From NCBI GenBank assembly GCA_009784945.1, contig WQXH01000007.1, forward strand, positions 1-61,776: a stretch of 61,776 bases of DNA. The letters run 5' to 3'. This document shows, piece after piece, positions 45,656-55,590 of this stretch. Within the stretch, counting starts at the first letter, position 1; the number at the start of each line of letters is the position of its first letter. The DNA is from Coriobacteriia bacterium (GTDB lineage Bacteria; Actinomycetota; Coriobacteriia; Coriobacteriales; UBA8131). The notes under the pieces are model-generated. The model was not told the DNA's origin, did not search any database, and was given only the letters and a program-made list of their open reading frames with translations. Position numbers and translations under genes: made by a program.

Positions 45656-46126
45656 TTACCAGCGGTAGTGGGAGAAGGCCCTATTGGCCTCTGCCATCTT
45701 AAATATGTCCTCACGCTTCTTAACCGAAGAGCCGGTATTATTTGAAGCATCAAGAATCTCTGAAGCCAGACGTTCTGACATGGTTTTTTCCTTGCGCTTG
45801 CGCGAAAAGTCTACAATCCAGCGAATAGCCAGTGTGGTAGCACGGCGGGTGTTAACCTCCATGGGAACCTGATAGGTAGCACCACCTACACGCTTAGGCT
45901 TGACCTCAAGCGTGGGGCGAACGTTGTCCATTGCCTTTTTAAAGACAGAGAGCGGATCTTGCCCACTTTTTTCTTCGACAATGGTAAAAGCACCGTAGAC
46001 GATACTCTCGGCTACAGACTTCTTGCCATCCCAGAGAATCTTGTTGATAAGCTGGGTTACCAAGCGGTTGTTGTATGTTGCATCGGGAGCTATCTCCCTG
46101 CGTTCGGCAGCTGCTCTACGTGGCAT
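45656..46126 (-). CDS. rpsG: 30S ribosomal protein S7
   Basis: The 156-residue protein begins [20 protein letters not shown] and contains the S7 signature region [20 protein letters not shown] and [20 protein letters not shown]. It nucleates the 30S head. 185 bp separate it from rpsL, with small hairpins such as GTGCT-CTCGT-AGCAC near 46275. Confidence 0.97.
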   Translation of the reverse strand: MPRRAAAERREIAPDATYNNRLVTQLINKILWDGKKSVAESIVYGAFTIVEEKSGQDPLSVFKKAMDNVRPTLEVKPKRVGGATYQVPMEVNTRRATTLAIRWIVDFSRKRKEKTMSERLASEILDASNNTGSSVKKREDIFKMAEANRAFSHYRW

Positions 46127-46311
46127 GCGTGCTCCTTCTTTCTCTTGCTTCCAAAATCATCTTGCTTCACTTGCTTACTTGCTTTGCCTTGCTATAAGCG
46201 CCTTTTTTCTCTCGGCTACATAACCTTTATGCGAGGACGGCGCAATGTGCTTGTTATTACATGAGCACGCCCTCTAGTGCTCTCGTAGCACCTAAGGGCG
46301 TAAATTCGTGT

Positions 46312-46680
46312 CTATTTGGGCTTCTTGGCTCCGTATCGACTTCTGGCCTGCTTACGGTCATTAACAGGGGCACAGTCCAGTGCAGCTCGAATGACCTTGT
46401 AGCGTACACCTGGCAAATCCTTAACACGTCCACCGCGGATGAGCACCATAGAGTGCTCTTGCAAATTGTGGCCTATGCCAGGAATATAAGCGCTGACTTC
46501 CATTCCATTAACGAGGCGTACACGGCATACCTTACGGAGGGCCGAATTAGGCTTCTTTGGTGTAGTGGTGTAGACGCGTGTGCACACGCCGCGTTTTTGA
46601 GGGTTACCTTTAAGGGCCGGGGTTTTCTTCTTGTCCACGACCTTTTTGCGGCTCTTGCGCACCAGTTGGTTAATAGTCGG
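46312..46680 (-). CDS. rpsL: 30S ribosomal protein S12
   Basis: The 122-residue protein starts at TTG 46680 ([20 protein letters not shown]) behind AAGGAGAG; the frame is open further upstream but that part has no S12 resemblance. Lysines 43 and 88 ([17 protein letters not shown]) are the wild-type residues, so no streptomycin-resistance change is present. S12 guards decoding accuracy. First gene of the str operon, with a promoter at 46817-46845. Confidence 0.96.
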   Translation of the reverse strand, partial: PTINQLVRKSRKKVVDKKKTPALKGNPQKRGVCTRVYTTTPKKPNSALRKVCRVRLVNGMEVSAYIPGIGHNLQEHSMVLIRGGRVKDLPGVRYKVIRAALDCAPVNDRKQARSRYGAKKPK

Positions 46681-46816
46681 CAAAATGCTCTCCTTCTTTT
46701 GCAATCTTGAGTTCTTGTTTGAGATACTCGAATCGCAGGTTCTTTCAAATCTAATCTGCACAATTTTTGCGAGAAATCACACAGAAAACTGCACGCCTAA
46801 AAAGGCGCGGGTGAGA

Positions 46817-46845
46817 ATACTATCAGTCTCTTGTGTGCTTGTCAA
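46817..46845 (-). promoter_or_regulatory. Promoter of the str/S10/spc transcript
   Basis: On the minus strand TTGACA (46845-46840) and TAGTAT (46822-46817) are 17 bp apart. They lie about 140 bp upstream of rpsL, leaving a leader that could fold. It is the only good promoter I see before the ribosomal genes. Confidence 0.7.
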
Positions 46846-46937
46846 ACGCCACGCCACCGGGCGTATCCATTACCACCCTCCTGTAAGTTCGCTGGCCACA
46901 CACCTGTCTCCCTACAGCGTTAGCTCAAAGAGTGGTT

Positions 46938-47080
46938 CCTGCAACATTCATATACCCCGCCAAACGCGCAGGACAAGGCCGCAGGGCCTGGCTATACCCC
47001 ACTGTCGCGTTCGCTCGAAGAGCGAATGTTGCAGGGCCTACTTGCATTATTGGCAGACCTGTAGGAGGTCCTGCAACATT
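46938..47080. repeat. CCTGCAACATT repeats upstream of the str operon
   Basis: CCTGCAACATT occurs at 46938-46948, inverted at 47025-47035 and again at 47070-47080; the first pair forms a 98-bp palindromic unit, with an inner hairpin TTCGCTC-GAA-GAGCGAA. Related cores lie inside the ribosomal operon at 37693 and 40528. The rest of the gap between rpsL and the surface-protein gene (46846-47316) contains no gene. Confidence 0.65.
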
Positions 47081-47151
47081 TAAAACGCTACAGAACGACA
47101 GATGTGCGACCTGTAACTGGTGCTTCGCTATTCTCTTTGAGTAGTAACAAG

Positions 47152-47180
47152 TTGCATATCATGATGTAAAATGCTAAACT
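47152..47180 (+). promoter_or_regulatory. Putative promoter of the giant surface-protein gene
   Basis: TTGCAT (47152-47157) and TAAACT (47175-47180) are 17 bp apart, about 135 bp ahead of the start codon. The match is moderate; the long leader has no motif I recognise. Confidence 0.4.
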
Positions 47181-47316
47181 GTTGGCAGATTGATTTGGGT
47201 AAAGTTTGCGGGAGTAAGACAGATAATAACGAGGTAACAGTTTGCTGGTTCTCGGGTTGATATTGAACTGCAAAGCTGTTTGGGTGCTAAGTATATGATG
47301 GGAGAGGGGGGCTACA

Positions 47317-50300
47317 ATGAAGACTCATTTGATTGGGCGTAAAGCAGTAGCACACTGTAGTAGCCACGTAAGTAATATTATAAGAAAAAAGACTATTCAG
47401 CCGGGTGCCTTGCTGGCACTTTTTCTTAGCTTGCTGCTGATTGCAGGGCCTTTGACAGATGCTTTTATAGCCTCGGTTGAGGCTGCGGATCTTGTCGCGC
47501 TTGAATATAGCGAGGAGCTGGCTGAGCAAGCGGATGAAGCGCCGAAGAGCGAGCCTGCCGATGAGCCAGATGAAACTTTGGAACTGATAACTGATGATAA
47601 GCCGAGTGAAGGTGAAGCTGAATCAGCTGTAATCGATGATGTGGGTGCAAGCGATGAGCAGGGTTGGGTACCAGAGGAAGCTCCGGAGCTTTCATTGAGT
47701 GAGGCTACGCAACCAGCGCCAGATTCGATTGAAGTGCTGACCCCTGGAGCACTCGTAGAGCCAGATACTAACGCCGAGCCACAGGAAGGAATTGTTCCTA
47801 CTTCTGAGCCTGGCATTATTATGCCCTTGGAGGTAAGCGACTTGTGGAACCTTGGACACTTCCAAAGCAACTTTATTATCAAGGATTCCGGCAATAACAC
47901 CATTCCCATTGACACAGGTGAATTCACCTACAACACCCTCTACAAGTACGAAGTGTATTTTACTGCCCCTCAATACATTGATGAAACCATAACCAAGCCC
48001 GCCTATAACTCTGAAAGTTGGCTTGTCTACAGCCTGCCCGAAGGTGTTGAAATCCTTAACTCAGGAGACGGAATTATCTATTTGGGCGGAGATCCGACAA
48101 AACAAATAGGCGTCTATGAAATCGTTTCTGCCTCTCAGGGAAACCTAATAAGAGTGCATTTTGATGATGTTTCTGTATACGGCACTACGATTACACAAAC
48201 ACCAGGAACCAATCTGCTCGATCATGACTACTCAAACTTGTCGTTCATGGTTGGTTTTGATGCCCGATTCGTCAAAGTTCAGGGCGGCGATGAATTCCTC
48301 TTTGGCACTGACACAACGATAACCGTTGTAGATAAAGACGGCGGCGCGAGCGTGCTCAAAGATGACGGAAGGACTCCATGGGCAAGTGGCTACCATTCTG
48401 ACACCAGGACTGTTGACTACACAATCACTGTTACCGCTAATGACGGCCCCATAACAATATCTCACATTGTGGATACGATTTTGCGAGAAACCGGCTCAGG
48501 AACCGCCTCGTTGGAAGATATTTTCTCTGGTAAGTCCCTATCCAGCTTCGTAACGAACATGGCAATCAGCAACAACGGAGTGCCCATTCCTTCGAGCGCC
48601 TATTCGGTTGATTGGACAGCTGACAAAAAGGGCTTTGATATTCAGTTTAACAGCGACGTGCTTGTTGTTGAGGGTCAGTCGCTTGTCATCACCTATACCT
48701 TCAATTTTAACGAAATCATCAATGTATATGGCAATGCGTCCACCTCATATCTTAACTACTGGATTAATATCAAAAATGTGGCTGAAGTCTACGGCTCATA
48801 CCAGGAGCCCGAAGAAAAAATCGGAGAGGCTACGGTCACCACTCCTGTAGCCGGTACCTTCAGCGAAAAACGCGGAACCTATGACTCCGATACTAATACC
48901 ATCACTTGGACTGCTCACCTGGGAGACTACAGCAGAAACATCAATGGCTGGGTCATCACCGACACCCTGGGGCCTGGCATGGATCCAAATGGCAGTGTGA
49001 GCATCAAGCTGTTTGGCGCAGACAAGGCCGAGATTACCGCACCTTGGACTCCTGTCGTAAACCCCTCTCTCACCACCAATGGCTTTAACCTGACCATTCC
49101 GGCAGGTGGCGTCAATGGCAAAGATGTTTATAGAGTAGAAATCACCTACACCGTAGAGGTAACCTCCACCAGTACTATTGATGAAACCGTGGTCAACGAT
49201 TTAAGGTTTGTGCACGGCACGATAGACGGCACAGTAAGAGGTGAGGTCGGCATAAGGCGCGGAGAAGCTGCAATCAACAAAACTGGCAAGTTTGTCTTGC
49301 CTGGAGACCCAGGTTTTATTAATGATTCCGATTTTAGCGAAGGCTACGTAGAGTGGGAGATTATCTACACCATACCTGCAAAACCACGAGGTAATGGAGG
49401 GGAGCCCCTCGACATGGTGGTCTACTTTGAGGACACCAGCTTTACAAACGCCTGGCAACGCCTTGAAGAGATTGGCGCACTGGACAGAAGGTACTTTGAA
49501 ATCACCTGCAGCGACCCAAGCTTTACTCCAGTCATCAGCGGCCCTGGTAGAAATATGACCCTGGTGCAAAGTCAGGAGCAGTACACGCCGCATTGGGCCT
49601 TGTACTTTGGGGCAGACGAAAAAACCAACCGCTGGGAGCAGCGCGAGGCCAGCTTCTCTCCCTTTGACGACGGAGCTGATCTCATTGTGAAGTATCGGGT
49701 TCCCTTGGATCTCTTGGTAATGGTTGGCTCGACTCAAGTGAAGCTCGGAGACTATATGAAGTCGGTTCCCAATAGCCTGAGCACCGACTACCGTCCTACG
49801 ATGATTAATTCGGCATGGATGTACTATATTATTGATGGAAGCACCCAATATCGATACCACGAGCCTTGGCTGTACTGGCCTGTGCATAAGTTCGCTAGCG
49901 TGGTAGGCGACCGAATTGACTATACGGTTTGGGTAAGGATGGCTGATCTCAGTGCAGCAAATGGCATGTTTGTTGACAGCTTTGACGGCAGCATTCTTGA
50001 ATATGTGCCTTTTACCTTTAGAGCTTCGGGTATTCAAGGGGCGTACTGCGGGCCTTATGCTCCTGGTGTTATTCCGGTAGTTGACCTGTTGCAGCAAAAC
50101 GGCATCTCTTCTGATGGCTGCACCTTGAGTTACAACATCTTTGATATGAACCTCTATTGGAATGGCTCACAGGCCAGCTATACCGGCTTGCCGCCTACCG
50201 GCGTTGAAAATTTTCCTCACGCAAGGTATGACCCTGCAACGAGCCCCAGCTGGCTGGGTGACTGGATTACGGTTGTTAAATACTCCCTCAAATTGAAAGA

Positions 50301-53300
50301 AGGGGTGGAGCTGGGAGAGTACGAAGTAACTAATACGGCTTCGGTTGGCAAGTTCAGCAGTACTCACACCGGCAGTGTGGGAGCCAAACCGGTAACTAAG
50401 ACTATTCTCGTTAATGCTGGTGGAACTGCCACAGCCGAGATTGTGATTAACCCGTTGGGTCAGAAGGTTCTCGGCTCCGAAGCCTCTTCTGGAGTCTACC
50501 GCAGCGAAGACGTTATGAGCTCTAATCTGGCCTATATCTCCGGCACGCTTCAGTTTTGGACACGTGACAAACTTGTGCCGGGCAGCCCTTGGACGCAGGT
50601 AACTCCTGTACTGGCTGCGCATAGCGAAGAAGAAGAGGCTGTTGCCTGGACTTATACAATCATCGATGCGCAACGCCTGAACTTCTGGTTTCCTGATGAG
50701 GAGCCGGTTCGCATCACCTATAGACTAAGGGGTCTAGCGACCCAAGACGAAACCTTCACCAACACAATCACGGTTATGTCTTACGAGGCACAGGACTCTC
50801 TTGAAGGCTTTGAAGTGGGCGACACCGAAGGAAAGGCCGATCTTGAGGTGCTGGATCTGTTGATAGCAAAACTGGACTCAGAAACCGGTGAGCCCATCCC
50901 TGAAGCCGTAGATTTTGCGCTCTACATAGACATGCACTACTCTAATTTTTCCGCAGAAACCATAGCGCAGGCTGAAGCGCACGGGTATCCGAGCAGCTTT
51001 ATCCTGGGAGACACCATCTTCTACTACGTGGAGGATGGTACGACCGAAGAAGGCTTCCTTAGCTTTCATAAGGAGCTGTACTCTCAGTTCCCCAACCTTG
51101 TGTATGCCTTGTACGAGAGAGAGGCTCCGCCGGGATATGAGGGGCCAGAGATTGATAGTCCGCTTGAAGAGCATCTCACGCTCTTTTACTTCCAATACCC
51201 CGATCTAACGACTGAGCTGAAGTTTACCAGCCTGGGATTTGAACTTTATGACTCCAATGGCGTCGTTGAAGTGTTTAACACTCCTGAAGAGATTATTGAG
51301 CCTGACTCTACATCTTGGACACCTGTCGTTGCCAAGAGTGCCGTTGGCAAAGACATGAGTGCCAATCAGTTTGGTTTTGCTCTTTATGCATCTGATGTAA
51401 GTGGCCTTAAGGGCACTCTTTTAGACAGTGCCACTAATGGAAGTGCGGGAAGTTTTTCTACGGTAAGCTTTGGTGTTATTACCTATGATGAAGTAGATAC
51501 GCATTACTACTTGGTTGAAGAGAGTACTTTAAGTGGAGATGGCTGGACGACCAGTACACAAAGCTACCTTATACGGGTGGTGGTAAGTGACGGGGGCGAA
51601 GGCTCACTTATAACTACTGCAACGTATTGGGATGGCACTTTATGGCAAAGCTATTCCATATCTGCCCTTGAATTTGTAAACACCTACGAAGCTGACTCTA
51701 CAAGTATCACTATTGAGGGCACCAAAAAAGTAGACGGCGCTGCTGACCCCGCCAGCTTCAACAAGGAATTCACTTTTTATGCTTTGCAGGTTGATGAGGT
51801 AGGTCAAGCCCAGTACACAGGCAGCGCAGAGCGTCTCATGGGCAGTGCAAACGTTACTGGATTTGGTAGTTTTACTATTCAGATTGATGGCCTGGAGCAA
51901 TCACAAAGTCCTTATTACTTTGCCGTGTTTGAAGACACGACCGAAGACGGTGTAGAAGGTTGGTCCTACTCTCAAAATGTGTTCTGGATAACGGTGAGCA
52001 TTAACCAAAGCTTGGCAGGCGCAACTGAAGCAATCATAACCAGTATCAGCGATGGCGAAGAAACGGTGCAAAGCATAAGCTTTACCAATAGCCTGGCTCT
52101 GGTCATCTCCTGTGAAGTTGCCAAAGATACCATCAAGCGCACCAGTGCGGCTTTTGTGAGCCTGCCAAACCAAGAAGGTTTCAATAACGTTGGCAGGCTT
52201 GACGAGCGCTACCGCTATGACATTGATTATCGTTCGACCTCTAACGTAAGTGCCGATGAGTACGTTGTAGATGACCCGCTTGAGTGCGTTAGATTAGATC
52301 AGGTAAGGGTAGAAGAACTCTGGACAGCCATTACCTGGGGCGATGTAGATGGTCTCTTTAATGTTTGGTACAAAACCAATATGACCAGCGATAGCACACT
52401 GTATTCATTGGCAACTGCCAACCCTGCTGTTTCCAGTCCAGCCTATCCAAACACGGGTTTCAGGCTCTGGGCACAAAACCTGAGTGCGACCACCCGGCAC
52501 CACTTGACGGTGGCTGATCTGGGTCTTTCGCCTGGGGAATACATCACTGCCTTGCGCTTTGAATACGGTGCCGTGCTGGTGGGCTTTACAAGCATGAACT
52601 ACTCAAGATATAACTTAAATGGAAATCAATCTGTTACTCCCATAACGCCTATGAGCTCATCAGCCGAAGCACATGGCAACGGCTCGCTAGAGCCAAAACT
52701 CCTTACTGCTCAAAATGCCGAGAGGGTGCAAGTTACTCCAAAGATGCTGTTAGAGCAGATACTGCCCTCCTGGCCCGAAGAGCATGCTGTTACTGCACTG
52801 GCTGGTGCTGCCGCACCTAATACCATTGATTGGACACCCGTTGCAGGACAGCCACACTTTTCTGCCGGAGCTGCATCTGCTGAAGGACTCAAGCCTGTCT
52901 CCTACCTAGTGTCTGCACTGCGACCCATGGATGATGAGCAGATAGCCTCTTCGGTTACCTCGAGAATCGCGCGTGGAGACCTACGCGACCACGACCAAGA
53001 TGCTGTAGTCACCTTGGTGATACCCACTTTTGAGGGCGGAGCCACTGAAAACATTTTGCCTGAAGTGGCTACTGAGAGCACCTTTGTTAATAACGCACAG
53101 AAGCATGGGTGGAACTTGAGAGCTGGCGGCACGATGCCAGGCTATACCTATGATGCTAATCGCAACGCTTGGCTGCCGACAACTGGCGACTCTTTGATGC
53201 CTTTGGTCTACGCCTTTGCTATCTCCCTCTGCATCGCTTTAATGCTTTTGCTTGCGGCTTTTGTCCTGAGAAGGAGGAGTGCCCATTGCACGAAGAAAAG

Positions 53301-54600
53301 GATTGCATCAGCTGCCCGTAAGCCGCAAGGAATAACGCGCTTCTCAGTAATCTTGCTGGCCGTAACGATGTCTATGGGGCTTTTTACCACTCAGGCATTT
53401 GCTGCACCAGGAGATGAAGAAGAGGTAACAGAAAATGTTACCGTTGAATATCACTACTACGAAGGCGAAGAGAATCAGCTTGATATCCCTCAGACCATAA
53501 CGCAGTTTGGAAGAGAATATCGGCTTTTAGGGGTGTCTGAGCCAATATTAGAAAGCACGCTTCCCGACACTCGCACCTATTCATACAGAATCAATGGCAC
53601 GCTCTCTCTTGCCGATCTTGAATTGATAGAAGGTATAGAAGGAATCGCCTTGACACCCGTAGAGATAGCCGTTGAACGTGATGTGGATAAGACTGAGGTG
53701 ATTGATGGTCTGCCCAATAACGATGTTGATTATTTGCCCTACTCCAAGGAATTCGAGATCTCTTCTGCCAGCTCAGCCAATGCAGTGACGCTTGATGAAT
53801 TGAGTCGCGCAGGAGTGACGTACAAGATAACCGGATACGATGAGTATGGTTTGCCCTCGTCTTATGAGGCAACCATTGTTTACCGTGGTGTAGAGAGCTT
53901 CTTGGAAACTGCCTACTACCTGGCCGATGTAACATACTATCGAGATGAAGTCGTCGGCGAGACCCCCCAGTACGTGGTCGTAGCAACTTATGAGCCCACA
54001 GAAGAGAGTCAAGAAGCAGCCTCACCAGAGCCTCTTGAAGAAGAGCTTTTGGTCACTGAGCCCGAGCCCGAAGAGCCACTCCTCACCGGGGAGGATGTCA
54101 TTCCCTCGCCAGATGAAGTGCTGGAGCAGCTTATCGACCAAGGTGTACAAACCATGAATATTGGTGGCCAAGAGGTGCCGCTCTGGGGTGCCACTCACCC
54201 CCATGTCTGGACACTTGCCGACCTGATCATGAGCATCATCGGTGTGGTGATTGCTGTTCTCACCGTTGTACGGCTCATGGTTGGACAAAGGCGTTTGAAC
54301 AAAGAATCCAACCTGACCGTAGGCACGCAAGAAGATGCACCGGCTGCGAGCCATGCAAGCGTGGTTGCAATGAGAGCGGATCAGACTCATGCGAGCCAAA
54401 TAGAGCTTGGAAAGACACTATGGTTTGTTGCAACGCTCGTGCTGGGTGTAGGAGGCATCGTGTTGTTCTTGCTAACCCAAAACACCAGCAATCTCATGGT
54501 GCTCTTTAACAGCACCACATTCCTGTTTGCCCTTATCCTCGCACTAGTGATTGTTTGCCACCTGTTTGTTTTCAAGAGCAGACGCTCAAAGCTTGGCTAA
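47317..54600 (+). CDS. Giant cell-surface protein with internal LPTTG signal, fused to a second membrane protein
   Basis: One frame of 2427 codons. Residues 1-57 are a long signal peptide ending near VEAAD. Residues 58-165 are acidic. From about 170 to 1180 there are repeated beta-rich adhesin-type domains of the isopeptide/DUF11-like kind. A SpaA-like segment (VYALYEREAPPGYEG) lies near 1265 and two Spy0128-like pilin domains at about 1330-1460 and 1461-1600. LPTTGD at 1953-1958 is followed by a membrane segment and RRRSAHCTKKR, a complete sortase signal. Translation continues: a second signal-like helix (about 2008-2029, ending TTQAFAAPG), an acidic beta-rich domain, then three C-terminal membrane segments. 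Start ATG follows GGAGGGG. No sortase gene is in the window. Confidence 0.85.
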   Translation: MKTHLIGRKAVAHCSSHVSNIIRKKTIQPGALLALFLSLLLIAGPLTDAFIASVEAADLVALEYSEELAEQADEAPKSEPADEPDETLELITDDKPSEGEAESAVIDDVGASDEQGWVPEEAPELSLSEATQPAPDSIEVLTPGALVEPDTNAEPQEGIVPTSEPGIIMPLEVSDLWNLGHFQSNFIIKDSGNNTIPIDTGEFTYNTLYKYEVYFTAPQYIDETITKPAYNSESWLVYSLPEGVEILNSGDGIIYLGGDPTKQIGVYEIVSASQGNLIRVHFDDVSVYGTTITQTPGTNLLDHDYSNLSFMVGFDARFVKVQGGDEFLFGTDTTITVVDKDGGASVLKDDGRTPWASGYHSDTRTVDYTITVTANDGPITISHIVDTILRETGSGTASLEDIFSGKSLSSFVTNMAISNNGVPIPSSAYSVDWTADKKGFDIQFNSDVLVVEGQSLVITYTFNFNEIINVYGNASTSYLNYWINIKNVAEVYGSYQEPEEKIGEATVTTPVAGTFSEKRGTYDSDTNTITWTAHLGDYSRNINGWVITDTLGPGMDPNGSVSIKLFGADKAEITAPWTPVVNPSLTTNGFNLTIPAGGVNGKDVYRVEITYTVEVTSTSTIDETVVNDLRFVHGTIDGTVRGEVGIRRGEAAINKTGKFVLPGDPGFINDSDFSEGYVEWEIIYTIPAKPRGNGGEPLDMVVYFEDTSFTNAWQRLEEIGALDRRYFEITCSDPSFTPVISGPGRNMTLVQSQEQYTPHWALYFGADEKTNRWEQREASFSPFDDGADLIVKYRVPLDLLVMVGSTQVKLGDYMKSVPNSLSTDYRPTMINSAWMYYIIDGSTQYRYHEPWLYWPVHKFASVVGDRIDYTVWVRMADLSAANGMFVDSFDGSILEYVPFTFRASGIQGAYCGPYAPGVIPVVDLLQQNGISSDGCTLSYNIFDMNLYWNGSQASYTGLPPTGVENFPHARYDPATSPSWLGDWITVVKYSLKLKEGVELGEYEVTNTASVGKFSSTHTGSVGAKPVTKTILVNAGGTATAEIVINPLGQKVLGSEASSGVYRSEDVMSSNLAYISGTLQFWTRDKLVPGSPWTQVTPVLAAHSEEEEAVAWTYTIIDAQRLNFWFPDEEPVRITYRLRGLATQDETFTNTITVMSYEAQDSLEGFEVGDTEGKADLEVLDLLIAKLDSETGEPIPEAVDFALYIDMHYSNFSAETIAQAEAHGYPSSFILGDTIFYYVEDGTTEEGFLSFHKELYSQFPNLVYALYEREAPPGYEGPEIDSPLEEHLTLFYFQYPDLTTELKFTSLGFELYDSNGVVEVFNTPEEIIEPDSTSWTPVVAKSAVGKDMSANQFGFALYASDVSGLKGTLLDSATNGSAGSFSTVSFGVITYDEVDTHYYLVEESTLSGDGWTTSTQSYLIRVVVSDGGEGSLITTATYWDGTLWQSYSISALEFVNTYEADSTSITIEGTKKVDGAADPASFNKEFTFYALQVDEVGQAQYTGSAERLMGSANVTGFGSFTIQIDGLEQSQSPYYFAVFEDTTEDGVEGWSYSQNVFWITVSINQSLAGATEAIITSISDGEETVQSISFTNSLALVISCEVAKDTIKRTSAAFVSLPNQEGFNNVGRLDERYRYDIDYRSTSNVSADEYVVDDPLECVRLDQVRVEELWTAITWGDVDGLFNVWYKTNMTSDSTLYSLATANPAVSSPAYPNTGFRLWAQNLSATTRHHLTVADLGLSPGEYITALRFEYGAVLVGFTSMNYSRYNLNGNQSVTPITPMSSSAEAHGNGSLEPKLLTAQNAERVQVTPKMLLEQILPSWPEEHAVTALAGAAAPNTIDWTPVAGQPHFSAGAASAEGLKPVSYLVSALRPMDDEQIASSVTSRIARGDLRDHDQDAVVTLVIPTFEGGATENILPEVATESTFVNNAQKHGWNLRAGGTMPGYTYDANRNAWLPTTGDSLMPLVYAFAISLCIALMLLLAAFVLRRRSAHCTKKRIASAARKPQGITRFSVILLAVTMSMGLFTTQAFAAPGDEEEVTENVTVEYHYYEGEENQLDIPQTITQFGREYRLLGVSEPILESTLPDTRTYSYRINGTLSLADLELIEGIEGIALTPVEIAVERDVDKTEVIDGLPNNDVDYLPYSKEFEISSASSANAVTLDELSRAGVTYKITGYDEYGLPSSYEATIVYRGVESFLETAYYLADVTYYRDEVVGETPQYVVVATYEPTEESQEAASPEPLEEELLVTEPEPEEPLLTGEDVIPSPDEVLEQLIDQGVQTMNIGGQEVPLWGATHPHVWTLADLIMSIIGVVIAVLTVVRLMVGQRRLNKESNLTVGTQEDAPAASHASVVAMRADQTHASQIELGKTLWFVATLVLGVGGIVLFLLTQNTSNLMVLFNSTTFLFALILALVIVCHLFVFKSRRSKLG

Positions 54601-54615
54601 AGAGTGAGCTAGTAT

Positions 54616-54646
54616 CCTCAGGGGCACTGCTTGAGTGCCCCTGAGG
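54616..54646. terminator. Hairpin behind the giant surface-protein gene
   Basis: CCTCAGGGGCACT and AGTGCCCCTGAGG form a perfect 13-bp stem with loop GCTTG, 16 bp behind the stop codon and 46 bp before the convergent lipoprotein gene's end. No T run follows, so it may act on both strands. Confidence 0.7.
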
Positions 54647-54691
54647 AGCAGAACCTGTATTATCAGAGCACCAAGGTCAGCCCACCTTCTT

Positions 54692-55081
54692 CTAGGGCGT
54701 GGCGCTTGCGCTCCTGGTGGAGCTGGCAAACGAGCCATCCTCCTTATTGAAGAGTACGTAGAGGGCTCCCGTGTCAGAGGCGTACCAGACAAACTCATCA
54801 ACAGTATCGCTGCTGCTGGCTTGAGGAACCCCCTCCACGCCAAAGTGAGCTTCTACCTTTTCGTAGGTAATATCAGACCACGTTGCTTGCGAATCCATAA
54901 AGTTGGTCCAGTTAACTTCCAGCTCATCATAGGTCATGTTGAGCACGCCCGGAACTATCTCTATTGGCTCTTGAATTTCGTTTCCGTTGTCCTCGCTACC
55001 TCCACAACCTGCAAGCACAAGTCCCATGCCGAGCGTCAATGCAGCTACCAGTACAAAAAGCTTCTTGGTTATATTTTTCAT
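54692..55081 (-). CDS. Putative lipoprotein
   Basis: The 129-residue protein has a lipoprotein signal: MKNITKKLFVLVAALTLGMG then LVLAGC with the lipid-accepting Cys at 26. The mature part is acidic (GGSEDNGNEIQEPIEIVPGV) with no family I recognise and a serine-rich end. ATG at 55081 was chosen because AAAGGA lies 8 bases upstream and it gives a normal signal peptide; upstream ATGs are poorer. Convergent with the giant gene. Confidence 0.8.
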   Translation of the reverse strand: MKNITKKLFVLVAALTLGMGLVLAGCGGSEDNGNEIQEPIEIVPGVLNMTYDELEVNWTNFMDSQATWSDITYEKVEAHFGVEGVPQASSSDTVDEFVWYASDTGALYVLFNKEDGSFASSTRSASATP

Positions 55082-55226
55082 TCTCATTATCCTTTCTACC
55101 AACCTGCCATGTGGCACGTGCGCTCAAGCCTCTTTCGCTCGATATACCCCGCAGTGCTACCGTAAATGATTTTACCAGATACATCGCCTATTGTCCTAAT
55201 GTTCATATGCCACTGGTAAAAGTGTA

Positions 55227-55328
55227 CTAGTGGCTGGGCGTAAGCATGCTGCCAAAATATATTGCCAGAAAAACCGTGCCACTTACAAAAGGATGACGGC
55301 CAAAATAGTTGCTTATCTTACGGATCAT
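55227..55328 (-). CDS. Small membrane peptide (33 aa)
   Basis: An ORF missed by length cut-offs: ATG at 55328 follows GGAGG at 8-base spacing and encodes MIRKISNYFGRHPFVSGTVF then LAIYFGSMLTPSH. It has a basic start and one membrane segment. The strong ribosome binding site in a gap without other genes supports translation. Function unknown. Confidence 0.5.
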   Translation of the reverse strand: MIRKISNYFGRHPFVSGTVFLAIYFGSMLTPSH

Positions 55329-55590
55329 CTGAGTGCCTCCATCTCTTATCGTTCTTCTCAGTGGAGATAATGGTACAGCTTGCGATGTCCGTTATTTAGT
55401 CCATAGTAGCGTTTGCATGGTAGTGTTGAGGGAGTCATTCTAGCAAAACTGATTGTTGAACTTGTGTATACTTGCTAGGAGTTTCATATTCTTGGTGGTG
55501 TCATAATACGGCAACCATAGGTTACGCCCTATCTTTTACCCTTGGGAATATGCTGGCATTACACAACAAAGCGGAAAGAGAGGTGCGGCA

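Noticed and set aside
46762-47316. Coding region upstream of rpsL
   Set aside because: Short frames here lie across palindromic repeats and have no start context.
48927-50673. Long antisense ORFs opposite the surface-protein gene (for example 49201-50097 minus)
   Set aside because: They are complementary-frame shadows of a clear repeat protein, with no ribosome binding site or family resemblance.
53271-53340. A separately translated second gene inside the giant surface-protein gene
   Set aside because: No ATG, GTG or TTG in frame follows the AAGGAGG at usable spacing, so I list one CDS and treat the site as a possible relic.
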